64,000 bases of DNA. It comes from Pseudomonadales bacterium. Lineage in GTDB: Bacteria; Pseudomonadota; Gammaproteobacteria; Pseudomonadales; UBA5518. Numbering within the stretch: position 1 is the first letter of the stretch; every line of letters begins with the position of its first letter. Position numbers and translations under genes: made by a program. This document shows, piece by piece, positions 16,901 through 26,151 of the stretch. The notes beneath the pieces are model-generated. The model had not been told where the DNA came from. It saw only the letters and a program-made list of their open reading frames with translations, and did not search any database. The stretch covers positions 1,178,001-1,242,000 of the forward strand of contig JACKOP010000001.1 of NCBI GenBank assembly GCA_024234165.1. Direction: 5' to 3'.

Positions 16901-18907
16901 ATGGCTGAGCCGGTGTCGGTCCTGGGTGCCAGCCTGGCCGTGGTGGTCGGGTGGCTCGTGATCGGAGCGAGCGGATTGCTGCGTCCGCACGATACCGCAC
17001 TGGTCGCACGCTTGCTGTTCCCGCTCGGGGCGGCTGCAAGTCTGGTGCTCGCGGTCGCGGGGTTCGCCGGGCTGTCCGCGCCGGCAAGCACGACGATCCT
17101 GCCGCTCGGGTTGCCGGAGCTGCCGGTGCACCTGCGCATCGACCCGCTGGCAGCGTTTTTCCTGTTCCTGCTCGGCAGCGCCTCCACCGGCATCAGTGTG
17201 TTCGGGGCTGGCTATTTCCGTGTCAGCGAAGGCACACCCCCGGGACTGCTGTGCCTGCAGTACCACGTCTTCCTCGCAAGCATGGCGATGGTGCTGCTCG
17301 CCGACGACGCCTACACGTTCATGGTGAGCTGGGAATCGATGGCACTCGCCTCCTATTTCCTCGTCACGACCCAGCACCGCATCGCCACGATCCGCGACGC
17401 CGGGTTCCTCTATCTGCTGCTCGCGCACGTCGGCGCGATCGCGATCCTGCTCTGCTTCGGCGTGCTGCAGGGCGGGAGCTGGCAGTTCAGCTTCGACGCC
17501 ATGCGCACGGCGGATCTGGCCCCATCGCGCGCGACGCTCGCCTTCGCACTCGCGCTGATCGGTTTCGGCGCCAAGGCCGGACTGGTGCCGCTGCACGTCT
17601 GGCTGCCGGAAGCGCACCCCGCCGCACCGTCGCCGGTATCGGCACTGATGAGCGGCGTGATGCTGAAGACCGCCGTGTATGGCCTGCTGCGGGTCAGCTT
17701 CGATCTGCTGCCCGCACCGATCTGGCACTGGGGCGCCGTGCTGCTCGCACTGGGACTTTTCAGTGGGCTGTTCGGTGCGGTCTTTGCTGCGGTGCAGACC
17801 GACATGAAGCGCCTGCTCGCATACTCCTCGATCGAAAACCTGGGCGTCGTATTCACCGGCTGCGGGCTTGCGCTGCTGTTCCAGGCCGAGCAGATGCCGA
17901 CAGCAGCCGCGCTCGCGCTGGCTGCGACGCTGTATCACTGCCTGAACCATGCGATGTTCAAGAGCCTGCTGTTCCTCGCCACCGGATCGGTACTGCACGC
18001 GACCGGCGAGCGCAACCTCGGACGCCTCGGTGGCCTGATCCGGCGCATGCCGTGGGTCGCGTGGCTGGCGCTGATCGGCACGCTGGCGATCGCCGGCCTG
18101 CCGCCACTGAACGGCTTCGTGTCCGAGTGGCTGATGCTGCAGGCGCTGCTGCTGACACCCGAGGTGCCGCGCCCGTTCATGAACATGCTGATCCCGCTCG
18201 GTGCGTCGGTGCTGGCACTGACTGCCGCGCTCGCAGCCTACGTGATGGTCAAGTTCTACGGCGTGGTGTTCCTCGGGCAGATGCGTGAACCTGCGTTGGC
18301 GCGCGCACACGACTGCGGCCGCCTGGAGCGGCTCGGACTGCTGTGGCTGGCAGCAGCCTGCATCCTGCTCGGGCTGCTGCCCGCGCTGGTGATCGGCGTG
18401 CTCGATGGCATCAGCACGGCGCTGCTCGGTGCCTCGCTGGCACGCCCGGACTCCGCGGGCTGGTGGGTGCTGGTACCGCTGTCGGCCGAGCGCGCCTCGT
18501 ACAGCCCGCTGGTGTTCCTGCTCGGCATCGCACTGCTGCTCGGCATCGGCGTGATCGTCGCCACCCGCATCTACAGACGCACGGAACGCCGTGCCCCGGC
18601 GTGGGACTGCGGCTTTGCCCGGCAGGACGCACGCATGCAGGACAGCGCCGAAGGCTTCGGCCAGCCGATCCGCCACATCTTCGGGCCGTTCTTCCGCATG
18701 CGCCGCGAACTGCCGTCTCCGCTCGACGCATCGCCGGTGTACCGGGTAAGGGTAGAAGACCGCTTCTGGTCCCTGCTCTACCTGCCACTTGCGCGCAGCG
18801 TCAGCTACGCAGGGAGCCTCGTCGGACGACTTCAACAGGGCCGCATCGCGGTCTACCTGCTGTACAGCTTCCTCACCTTGCTCGTGCTGCTGGTGATCGT
18901 GCTGTGA
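16901..18907 (+). CDS. hyfB: Hydrogenase-4 subunit B-like proton-channel subunit (NuoL/M family)
   Basis: Polytopic membrane subunit of 668 residues homologous to the antiporter-like subunits of complex I. It carries the conserved TM5 Glu (VSWESMALASYF), the TM7 Lys segment FGAKAGLVPLHVWLPEAHPAAPSPVSALMSG, given in part here, and the DMKRLLAYSSIEN motif. About sixteen hydrophobic helices run through the chain. It is expected to move protons or sodium ions. First gene of the six-gene complex; its stop overlaps the GTG start of the next gene. Full-length relative to E. coli HyfB (about 670). Confidence 0.9.
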   Translation: MAEPVSVLGASLAVVVGWLVIGASGLLRPHDTALVARLLFPLGAAASLVLAVAGFAGLSAPASTTILPLGLPELPVHLRIDPLAAFFLFLLGSASTGISVFGAGYFRVSEGTPPGLLCLQYHVFLASMAMVLLADDAYTFMVSWESMALASYFLVTTQHRIATIRDAGFLYLLLAHVGAIAILLCFGVLQGGSWQFSFDAMRTADLAPSRATLAFALALIGFGAKAGLVPLHVWLPEAHPAAPSPVSALMSGVMLKTAVYGLLRVSFDLLPAPIWHWGAVLLALGLFSGLFGAVFAAVQTDMKRLLAYSSIENLGVVFTGCGLALLFQAEQMPTAAALALAATLYHCLNHAMFKSLLFLATGSVLHATGERNLGRLGGLIRRMPWVAWLALIGTLAIAGLPPLNGFVSEWLMLQALLLTPEVPRPFMNMLIPLGASVLALTAALAAYVMVKFYGVVFLGQMREPALARAHDCGRLERLGLLWLAAACILLGLLPALVIGVLDGISTALLGASLARPDSAGWWVLVPLSAERASYSPLVFLLGIALLLGIGVIVATRIYRRTERRAPAWDCGFARQDARMQDSAEGFGQPIRHIFGPFFRMRRELPSPLDASPVYRVRVEDRFWSLLYLPLARSVSYAGSLVGRLQQGRIAVYLLYSFLTLLVLLVIVL

Positions 18908-19854
18908 ACGCCACGGCACTCGTCACGCAATGGTTCGCCGTGGTCGTCGCGATCGCCGCGGCACCGCTGTTCCTCGGCTGGGTGAACATCTGTCGTGCCT
19001 GGCTGCAGAACCGCTCGGCCCCACCGCTGACACAGCCCTACCGCATGATCCGCAAGCTGCTGCACAAGGAAGCGGTTCTCGCGCACGACGCGTCGCAACT
19101 GTTCCGCTTCACGCCGTACCTGGTGTTCGGCGCGATGGCAACGGCGGCCGCGATCATTCCGGCGCTGGCGCTGGACCTGCCGTTCGCACACGCGGCGGAC
19201 GCGATCGCGCTGGTCGGGCTGTTCGCGACCGCACGGGTATTCTCGGCGCTCGCCGCGATGGATACCGGTACGGCGTTCGGCACGCTGGGTGCCCGTCGCG
19301 AAATGATGCTCGGCTTCCTCGCCGAACCCGCGCTGCTGATGGTGTTCTTCACCGCGTCACTGATCGCCGGATCGACCGAGCTCACGGTGATCGCCGATGC
19401 ACACCAGAGCCATGCGCTCGTGGTACACCCGAGCCTCGCGTTCGCTGCAATTGCCTTTCTGATGGTGCTGCTGGCCGAAAACGCACGCATTCCGGTCGAC
19501 AACCCGAGCACGCACCTCGAACTGACGATGATCCATGAAGCCATGGTGCTGGAGTACTCGGCGCGCCACCTGGCGCTGATCGAGTGGGCAGCTGCCCTGA
19601 AGCTGTTCAACTACGCATGCATCGGCTTCGCGCTGTTCATTCCGTGGGGCATCGCGAGCGACATCGGCTCACCCGCGATGCTCGTGAGCGCGGCGACGGT
19701 GCTCGCCACCAAGCTGCTGCTCGCCGGCGCCGCCCTCGCTCTGATCGAGACGCTGAACGCCAAGATCCGCATCTTCCGCGCACCCGAATTCCTCGCCCTG
19801 GCGTTCATGCTGGCCGTGCTCGGCCTGCTGGTCAGGCTGCTGGTACAGGGGTGA
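18904..19854 (+). CDS. hyfC: Hydrogenase-4 subunit C-like membrane anchor (NuoH family)
   Basis: Links the peripheral redox arm to the membrane arm. 316 residues, about eight transmembrane helices. The NuoH/HyfC loop is clear: ENARIPVDNPSTHLELT, then IHEAMVLEYSARHLALIEW, with the acidic residues of the proton entry path kept. GTG at 18904 is the start: it overlaps the hyfB stop in GTGA and gives the normal family length. A longer open frame upstream lies inside hyfB. Confidence 0.9.
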   Translation: MNATALVTQWFAVVVAIAAAPLFLGWVNICRAWLQNRSAPPLTQPYRMIRKLLHKEAVLAHDASQLFRFTPYLVFGAMATAAAIIPALALDLPFAHAADAIALVGLFATARVFSALAAMDTGTAFGTLGARREMMLGFLAEPALLMVFFTASLIAGSTELTVIADAHQSHALVVHPSLAFAAIAFLMVLLAENARIPVDNPSTHLELTMIHEAMVLEYSARHLALIEWAAALKLFNYACIGFALFIPWGIASDIGSPAMLVSAATVLATKLLLAGAALALIETLNAKIRIFRAPEFLALAFMLAVLGLLVRLLVQG

Positions 19855-19859
19855 CGACG

Positions 19860-20525
19860 ATGCCGACGCTTTCGCTGTCCGGTCAGTACATTCACCTGTT
19901 CGCATCGGTGGTGCTGCTGCTTTCGTTCGCGATGCTCGCGCAACGACGCATCCGCACGCTGATCCATCTGTTCGCGCTGCAGGGTTTCGCCCTGGTCTGC
20001 TCGACCACCGTCGTCGCCTGGTCCAGCGCGCAGCCGCATCTGTACTACTCCGCTGCGCTGACCCTGGTGCTGAAGGTGATCGTGCTGCCACTGATCCTCT
20101 ACCGGCTGATCGAACGCCTGCAGCTGCGCTGGGACACCGAAACCGTGCTGCATATTCCCGCCACGCTGTTGCTCGGACTCGTGCTGGTCGTGTTCGCGTT
20201 CGGGCTTGCACAGCCGGTGTCACGGCTTGGCGACCAGGTCACGCAGAGCACGCTCGGCATCGCGATCGCGGTCGTGATGCTCGCGTTCCTGATGATGATC
20301 ACGCGGCGCAAGGCGGTCACCCAGGTGATCGGCTTCCTGGCGATGGAAAATGGCCTGTTCTTCGCCGCCACCAGCACGACCGACGGCATGCCGATGGTCG
20401 TCGAACTCGGCATCGCACTCGACGTGCTGGTCGGCATGCTGATACTCGGCGTCTTCTTCTTCCAGATCCGCGAGCAGTTCGACAGCCTCGACCTGCACCA
20501 TCTGGAAAAGCTGAAGGAGGAGTGA
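19860..20525 (+). CDS. hyfE: Hydrogenase-4 subunit E-like membrane protein
   Basis: 221 residues, about six to seven transmembrane helices. The C-terminal half resembles NuoK, as in the HyfE family, and carries TRRKAVTQVIGFLAMENGLFF with a buried Glu in a helix. The last 30 residues are hydrophilic (REQFDSLDLHHLEKLKEE). It sits five bases after hyfC and six before hyfF. NuoK-like subunits contribute to the proton path. Confidence 0.88.
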   Translation: MPTLSLSGQYIHLFASVVLLLSFAMLAQRRIRTLIHLFALQGFALVCSTTVVAWSSAQPHLYYSAALTLVLKVIVLPLILYRLIERLQLRWDTETVLHIPATLLLGLVLVVFAFGLAQPVSRLGDQVTQSTLGIAIAVVMLAFLMMITRRKAVTQVIGFLAMENGLFFAATSTTDGMPMVVELGIALDVLVGMLILGVFFFQIREQFDSLDLHHLEKLKEE

Positions 20526-20531
20526 TCCGCG

Positions 20532-21983
20532 ATGGAGATTGTGATCCTGCTTGCCTTGCCGCTGGGCGGTGCGCTGCTGCTGGCGTTCACCGGCGCTCGC
20601 CGGCATGCAGCGGAAATCAACGTGGTGCTCAGCCTCGCAACGCTGATCGCGGCCCTGCTGCTGACGGTACGCGTGATCGGCAATGGCGTGCAGATCTGTT
20701 GCAGCGAGCAGTTTTTCGTCGATCCGTTCAATGTGTTCCTGGTCACCCTGACCGCCTTCGTGAACTTCACCACCGCATTGTTCTCGCGTCGCTACATGCG
20801 CGTCGAACAGCATCGCGGACGCCTCGGCCCGGGGCGCATGCGTCTGTACCACGGCCTGTACCAGCTCTTCATGTTCACGATGCTGCTCGCGCTGCTGACC
20901 AACAACATGGGCCTGCTGTGGGTTGCAATGGAAGCCGCGACGCTCTCCACCGTGCTGCTGGTGTCGCTCTATCGCAACGCCGCAAGCCTCGAGGCCGCAT
21001 GGAAGTACTTCATCCTGTGCGGCGTCGGCATCGCACAGGCACTGTTCGGCACCGTACTGCTCTATTTCGCTGCGGAACGCGTACTCGGGCACACCGGCAC
21101 CGCCGCGCTGCTGTGGACGCAACTCGACGCCGTGAAAGGGCAACTGGAGCCCACCGTGCTCGCCATCGCCTTCGTGTTCCTGCTGGTCGGCTACGGCACG
21201 AAGGTCGGCCTGGTCCCACTGCACAACTGGCTTCCCGACGCTCATGCCGAAGGTCCCACCCCGGTCTCGGCCGTACTGTCGGGGCTGTTGCTGAACGTGG
21301 CGCTGTATGCGGTGATCCGCTGCAAGGTACTGGTGGAGGGTTCGATCCGCTCGACGCTGCCGGGCCGCATGCTGATGTTCTTCGGTATCGTCTCGGTACT
21401 GGTCGCTGCATTCATGCTGTGGCGACAGAAGGACATCAAGCGCCTGTTCGCGTACTCGTCGATCGAGCACATGGGAATCATCACGTTTGCGTTCGGCATG
21501 GGCGGTGCGGTCGCGAACTTCGCCGCACTGCTGCACATGACGGTCCATTCACTGACCAAGAGCGCGATCTTCTTCACGGTCGGGCATGCCGTACAGAAGA
21601 CCGGCTCGCAACAGATGGCCGACATCCGCGGGCTGCTGGGACTGTCACCGGCGCTCGGCTGGGGGCTGATGCTTGCCACGCTCGCGATCCTCGGTATGCC
21701 GCCGTTCGGCGTGTTTGCCAGTGAATTCCTGATCCTGACCACAGCGATGCGCGAGCAGCCATGGGCCACGCCGCTGCTGCTGCTCGCACTCGGCGTAGCG
21801 TTCGCCGCGATATTCGGGCGCACGCAGCAAATGGTTCTCGGCGCGCACACGGGCAGACGCCTGCCGGTACCGCCCTCGCTGCTGCCGGTATTCGTGCACC
21901 TCGCGCTGGTGCTGATGCTCGGGTTGTGGATACCGCCGTTCCTGGCCGAGTGGTACCGCCTCGCGGCACGCATGATCGGATGA
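20532..21983 (+). CDS. hyfF: Hydrogenase-4 subunit F-like proton-channel subunit (NuoM/N family)
   Basis: Second antiporter-like subunit, 483 residues. The TM5 Glu (LLWVAMEAATLSTVLL), the TM7 Lys in YGTKVGLVPLHNWLPDAHAE and the QKDIKRLFAYSSIEHMG segment are all kept, so proton pumping is plausible. The complex therefore has two such subunits, HyfB and HyfF; the third one of E. coli hydrogenase 4 (HyfD) is missing. Its TGA overlaps the next ATG. Confidence 0.92.
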   Translation: MEIVILLALPLGGALLLAFTGARRHAAEINVVLSLATLIAALLLTVRVIGNGVQICCSEQFFVDPFNVFLVTLTAFVNFTTALFSRRYMRVEQHRGRLGPGRMRLYHGLYQLFMFTMLLALLTNNMGLLWVAMEAATLSTVLLVSLYRNAASLEAAWKYFILCGVGIAQALFGTVLLYFAAERVLGHTGTAALLWTQLDAVKGQLEPTVLAIAFVFLLVGYGTKVGLVPLHNWLPDAHAEGPTPVSAVLSGLLLNVALYAVIRCKVLVEGSIRSTLPGRMLMFFGIVSVLVAAFMLWRQKDIKRLFAYSSIEHMGIITFAFGMGGAVANFAALLHMTVHSLTKSAIFFTVGHAVQKTGSQQMADIRGLLGLSPALGWGLMLATLAILGMPPFGVFASEFLILTTAMREQPWATPLLLLALGVAFAAIFGRTQQMVLGAHTGRRLPVPPSLLPVFVHLALVLMLGLWIPPFLAEWYRLAARMIG

Positions 21984-23488
21984 CTGCGATGAAGGATTCC
22001 GTACCATTCGAATGCCACCGTGTCTCGCGCGCGCAGTGGTCGCAGCGCATCGCCGCATTGTATGTGAGCGGTGCACGCCTGCTCACGCTGTGGGCCACCG
22101 ACCAGCGCGACCACGGCGGTGGCGATCTGCTGCGAAGCGCGTTCCTGCAGCCCGAAGGTATCGTGATCCTCGAACTGGAATTGCCGGACGGGGCAGCACC
22201 CTACCCGCGCATCGACGAGCTGTTCCCGGCGGCTGCGCGCCTGCAGCGCGCAGTGCACGATCTGTCGGGCCCCGTTCCCGACGGCGGCGACTGCCGGCCC
22301 TGGCTGCGCCACGGCGCGTGGTCCGATGGCGAGTCACCGCTGCGGCGCGACTTTTGCGGTGGCACGCCGGATCGGGCGCCATACCCGTTCGTGCGCGTAC
22401 GCGGCGAAGGCGTGCACGAGATCGCGGTCGGTCCGGTACACGCGGGGACCATCGAACCCGGTCATTTCCGCTTTTCGCTGGTCGGCGAAAAGGTGTTGCG
22501 CCTCGAGCAGCGACTCGGCTATGCACACAAGGGCATCGAGCGCCGTTTCACGGAGCTCGATGCGGTCGATGCACGCCGCCTCGCCGCCCGCATCGCAGGC
22601 GATTCCACGACCGCATTCGCCTGGGCCTTCTGCATGGCAGAGGAAAGCATACGCGGGCTCTACGCTCCGCCACGTGCGCTCTTCCTGCGTGCCCTGCTGC
22701 TCGAGCGCGAGCGGATCGCAAATCATCTGGGAGACCTGGGCGCACTTGGCAACGATGCCGGCTTCGGCGTCGGACTCGCGCAGTTCATGCGCCTGAAAGA
22801 GGATCTGCTGCGCGCAAACGCCGGGGTTTTCGGCGCGCGCTACCCGATGGAGGCGCTGATCACCGGCGGCGTTGCCGTCGACATCACCCCGGCCGACGTC
22901 ACGTTACTGCAGCAACAGGGGCACGTACTCACCGACGAGACACGTCGCCTGCGCGCGATCTACGACGAACATGCCGGCATGCAGGATCGCTTCATGGGCA
23001 GCGGCACCGTCAGCGAGGCGCTCGCGCGCCGGCTCGGCATGAGCGGTCCTGCAGCGCGCGCGAGCGGCATCGCGCGGGACCTGCGCACCGATCTGCCGCT
23101 GCCACCCTACGATTCGCTGGCGGTGCACTGCGCAAGCGCCGATAGCGGCGACGTCGCGGCTCGCGTGAAGGTGCGCTTCGACGAACTTGCCGAGTCGCTG
23201 CGCCTTTGCGACGAACTGCTCGACCGGCTGCCGTCCGGCGCCGTGTGCACCACGCCCGCAGCAGCCATGCCCGCCGGCTTCGGCGTCGGCCTCATCGAGG
23301 GTTGGCGCGGCCCGGTCTTCATCGCACTGGAAACTGCAGCCGACGGATCGATCCGGCGCTGCCATCCGCACGACCCGTCGTGGCACAACTGGCCAGCACT
23401 CGAGCATGCGATCGTCGGCGACATCGTTGCCGACTTTCCGCTGATCAACAAGTCGTTCAACCTGTGCTACAGCGGCGTGGACCTGTGA
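21980..23488 (+). CDS. hyfG: HyfG-like large subunit lacking the [NiFe] ligands
   Basis: A 502-residue fusion of a NuoC-like N-terminal domain (about 1-125, ending SPLRRDF) and a 49-kDa/hydrogenase-large-subunit domain (GPVHAGTIEPGHFRF at 151-165, RLGYAHKGIE at 178-187). In active [NiFe] enzymes two CxxC pairs bind the metal. Here the first is replaced by RIAGDS at 204-209 with no cysteine. The second reads SFNLCYSGVDL at the very C-terminus, with one Cys only. It therefore cannot hold a normal NiFe centre. This is the state described for Ehr complexes and resembles NuoD, which has no NiFe site either. Start by ATGA overlap with hyfF; a second ATG is at 21989. Confidence 0.9.
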   Translation: MTAMKDSVPFECHRVSRAQWSQRIAALYVSGARLLTLWATDQRDHGGGDLLRSAFLQPEGIVILELELPDGAAPYPRIDELFPAAARLQRAVHDLSGPVPDGGDCRPWLRHGAWSDGESPLRRDFCGGTPDRAPYPFVRVRGEGVHEIAVGPVHAGTIEPGHFRFSLVGEKVLRLEQRLGYAHKGIERRFTELDAVDARRLAARIAGDSTTAFAWAFCMAEESIRGLYAPPRALFLRALLLERERIANHLGDLGALGNDAGFGVGLAQFMRLKEDLLRANAGVFGARYPMEALITGGVAVDITPADVTLLQQQGHVLTDETRRLRAIYDEHAGMQDRFMGSGTVSEALARRLGMSGPAARASGIARDLRTDLPLPPYDSLAVHCASADSGDVAARVKVRFDELAESLRLCDELLDRLPSGAVCTTPAAAMPAGFGVGLIEGWRGPVFIALETAADGSIRRCHPHDPSWHNWPALEHAIVGDIVADFPLINKSFNLCYSGVDL

Positions 23489-23495
23489 GGGGCCT

Positions 23496-23996
23496 ATGCT
23501 CGACATCCTGAAACAGATCGCGCGTATCGGCATCATCACCGAAAGACGCGCTCAGGCAACACCGCCATCCGGGGAATCGGGAGAATCCGCCAACGCCGCA
23601 CGACGCGCGCTCGGGCCCGCCCTGTGCATGCGTCATGTCGACAGCGGATCGTGCAACGGCTGCGAGCTCGAGATCCACGCACTCGGCAACGCCTATTACA
23701 ACATCGAGGCGAACGGGATGAAGTTCGTCGCGAGTCCGCGTCATGCCGACCTGCTGCTGCTCACCGGGCCGGTGTCGCACCATATGCACGAGGCCCTGAC
23801 ACGCACCCACGACGCGATGCCGTCACCCAAGCTGGTGCTTGCGGTCGGAGATTGTGCGATCGACGGCGGCGTCTTCGGTGCCGGCTACGCGAGCCATGGC
23901 GGCGCCAGCGGCGTGATCGCCACCGATGCAACGGTGCCTGGCTGCCCACCGCCGCCCGAGGCGATCATCGACGGCATTCGCCGCGCGCTGCGCTGA
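23496..23996 (+). CDS. hyfI: HyfI-like small Fe-S subunit (NuoB family)
   Basis: 166 residues; carries the proximal [4Fe-4S] cluster. All four ligands are present: Cys53 and Cys56 (GSCNGCELE), Cys120 (VGDCA) and Cys150 (PGCPPPP). It should transfer electrons even though the large subunit has no NiFe site. No ferredoxin-like HyfA or HyfH and no formate dehydrogenase gene follows, so the electron donor or acceptor is not encoded here. It ends four bases from the convergent MFS gene with no room for a terminator. Confidence 0.92.
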   Translation: MLDILKQIARIGIITERRAQATPPSGESGESANAARRALGPALCMRHVDSGSCNGCELEIHALGNAYYNIEANGMKFVASPRHADLLLLTGPVSHHMHEALTRTHDAMPSPKLVLAVGDCAIDGGVFGAGYASHGGASGVIATDATVPGCPPPPEAIIDGIRRALR

Positions 23997-24000
23997 ACGC

Positions 24001-25242
24001 TCAGGCACGCATCGGCTGCAGCTTCACCAGCAGCAACATCGCGAGCAGCGACAGTCCGGCCGCCAGCGCGAAGACAGCCGCGGGCGATACCAGCCACAAC
24101 AGGCCGGCCAGCAGCGACGCGGGCACGTACACCAGTCCCGTGGCGAACTCGTAGACGCCGATCGCCGTCGCACGACGCTGCGGCTCGAGATCGGCGATAA
24201 AGGCCTTGCCTTGCGATTCATCGATGGCGAAAAAGACGCCGTAGAGCGCGAACAGCGCAACGATGGCAGCGTGGGTATCCGCAAACACCATCCCGAGGTT
24301 GACCAGCCCGTACAGCGCGTAGCCCGCGAGCACGATGCGCGTGCGCCCGACCCGATCGCCCAACCGTCCCACCAGAGGCGCAGCGACCACGCAGGTCGCG
24401 TTGAACAACGCGTACAGCAGCACCACCTGCGCGAGATCGAAACCGACCTCATGTGCGCGCAGCAACAGGAAGCCGAGACTGAAGTAGGCCAGCGAAAACA
24501 CCGCTGCTGGGACCAGGAAGCGCCTGAAGTCGCTGCTCAGCGCTCGCCAGCTCGCGCCGATCGGCTCGCGCTCGAATCGCTCGCCGGGCTGATCCGGAAT
24601 GCGCGCGAGTACGACCAGACTCAGCAACGCCGGAACGAACGCCACCCAGAACAACGCCCGATAGCCTGCAGCGTTCTCGCCCAGCCACGCCAGCAGCGCA
24701 TACGCCAGCAACGGTCCGAGCACCGCACCGGCCTTGTCCAGCGCCTTGTGCACGCCGAAGGCATAGCCACGCGTTTCCTTCGCTGCGACCGTCGCCAGCC
24801 AGGCATCGCGTGGCGGCCCGCGGAAGCCTTTGCCGAGACGCTCGATGACACGAAAGACCGCGAGCGACGTGATCGCAGTCGAAACCAGCAGCACGGCCTT
24901 CGCCAGCGTCGAGAATCCGTAGCCCGCGATCACGAAGGCCTTGCGCCGTCCGTTGCGATCCGACAGCCAGCCCGCCAGGTAGTTGAGCGCGGAAGACGAG
25001 AAATCCGCGAGACCTTCGACCAGCCCGAGCAGCGCACTGGAAGCACCGGCCACGCTGGTGAAGAAGACCGCGAACACGGCGAAGATCATCTCCGAACTGA
25101 GATCGGTGAGGAAACTCACCAGGCCGAGCTTCAGCACATCCGGATGGAGCCCATGCCAGAGGCGTGCTGCGGTGGGCTCCGTCGTGTCGTTCACGAGGGT
25201 GTGAAGACCTGGTCCGGCGTGTGGCTCCCGACTCGACTTCAT
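24001..25242 (-). CDS. Major facilitator superfamily transporter
   Basis: 413 residues with twelve predicted helices. The MFS loop-2/3 motif is visible as GWLSDRNGRRKA (about 95-106), and the second-half equivalent as GRLGDRVGRTRIV. The long N-terminus (about 1-35) is hydrophilic. It belongs to the DHA/YqgE-like uptake-or-efflux group, but its substrate is unknown. Its ATG overlaps the stop of the tyrosine phosphatase gene (ATGA), so it is the last gene of the TonB/AraC/phosphatase unit. Confidence 0.9.
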   Translation of the reverse strand: MKSSREPHAGPGLHTLVNDTTEPTAARLWHGLHPDVLKLGLVSFLTDLSSEMIFAVFAVFFTSVAGASSALLGLVEGLADFSSSALNYLAGWLSDRNGRRKAFVIAGYGFSTLAKAVLLVSTAITSLAVFRVIERLGKGFRGPPRDAWLATVAAKETRGYAFGVHKALDKAGAVLGPLLAYALLAWLGENAAGYRALFWVAFVPALLSLVVLARIPDQPGERFEREPIGASWRALSSDFRRFLVPAAVFSLAYFSLGFLLLRAHEVGFDLAQVVLLYALFNATCVVAAPLVGRLGDRVGRTRIVLAGYALYGLVNLGMVFADTHAAIVALFALYGVFFAIDESQGKAFIADLEPQRRATAIGVYEFATGLVYVPASLLAGLLWLVSPAAVFALAAGLSLLAMLLLVKLQPMRA

Positions 25243-26138
25243 TCCAGATAGAGCGCCTGCAACCGCTCCCGCTTCTCCGCATCGAGGCCAAGCGCTTGTT
25301 CGAGGTAATGGTCGAGAGAGCCGTACCGAGCTTCGATTGCCTCGAACGCGTTCTCCAGAAGACCCTCGTTCACGCCGAGCAGAGCGCGCAGGCGATCACC
25401 ATCGACCTTGAAGCGGGATGCCAGCCGCGCCTTCCACACGGTTCCTTCGATCGAATCGTGAAGGTAGTAGTTGCTGGCGAGGTAGTCCTGCAGCACGGTC
25501 TCGCGCGGGACACCGAGGGCATACAGGAACAGCGCAGCACCCACGCCGGTACGGTCCTTGCCGGCAGTGCAGTGAAAGACGCCCGGAATCCGCCTCGTAT
25601 CGAGCAGGTCCTCGAACCAGGCCCTATAGATGTCGCTCTTGTCCAGCACGAGGTTCGCGTAGGAGCCCGCAAGCTGCAAACCTTCGATATCACCTGCGTA
25701 GATACGCTTGCGCAGCGCTTCCACGTCCACGCCCGGGTCACCGATCGGCAATGCAACCCGTTCGATTCCGGAATCCGGCGGGAGCCGATCCGGTGCAGGT
25801 CCGACTTCGGCGGGGGTGCGGAAGTCGTAAACGGTATGCAGCTTCAGCGTTGCCAGCCGCTCCAGATCGGCATCCGTCAGGTGCGCCAGGCTGCCGGAGC
25901 GGTACAGCATACCGGTCCTGAGCCGACGACCGTCGCGGGTCAGATAGCCGCCAAGATCGCGAAAATTCGGTGCCCCTGCAAATGCCACCTGCTGCTCGCT
26001 GAGCGGAGGGGGTTCGGGCTTGCGAGCACAGGCACCTGCCAGCACGGTGGCAAACAGGAGCATGGCCACACCGATGTACTGCACTGTGTTGTTCGCAGCA
26101 GCGTTGCACGCCAGCGGTTTCGTGACGGATCTGCTCAT
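25239..26138 (-). CDS. Exported tyrosine-type protein phosphatase (Y_phosphatase3 family)
   Basis: A 299-residue phosphatase. The signature HCTAGKDRTG (189-198) has catalytic Cys190 and Arg196 in CX5R form, and NFRDLGGY at 58-65 is the typical N-terminal motif of this family (IphP-like). An N-terminal hydrophobic segment (about 20-36) ends in LAGAC, close to a lipobox, so export is likely. It is 13 bases after the AraC gene and four-base-coupled to the MFS gene. Members dephosphorylate proteins or phosphoinositides; the target here is unknown. Confidence 0.85.
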   Translation of the reverse strand: MSRSVTKPLACNAAANNTVQYIGVAMLLFATVLAGACARKPEPPPLSEQQVAFAGAPNFRDLGGYLTRDGRRLRTGMLYRSGSLAHLTDADLERLATLKLHTVYDFRTPAEVGPAPDRLPPDSGIERVALPIGDPGVDVEALRKRIYAGDIEGLQLAGSYANLVLDKSDIYRAWFEDLLDTRRIPGVFHCTAGKDRTGVGAALFLYALGVPRETVLQDYLASNYYLHDSIEGTVWKARLASRFKVDGDRLRALLGVNEGLLENAFEAIEARYGSLDHYLEQALGLDAEKRERLQALYLE

Positions 26139-26151
26139 GCCGACTTTCCGA

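Noticed and set aside
16871..18919. Minus-strand open frame of 682 codons, rich in Gln and Arg
   Set aside because: Shadow of hyfB; amino-acid composition is that of reversed hydrophobic codons.
16901..23996. Naming the complex an active [NiFe] hydrogenase 4
   Set aside because: The large subunit has neither full CxxC pair and no maturation genes are nearby.
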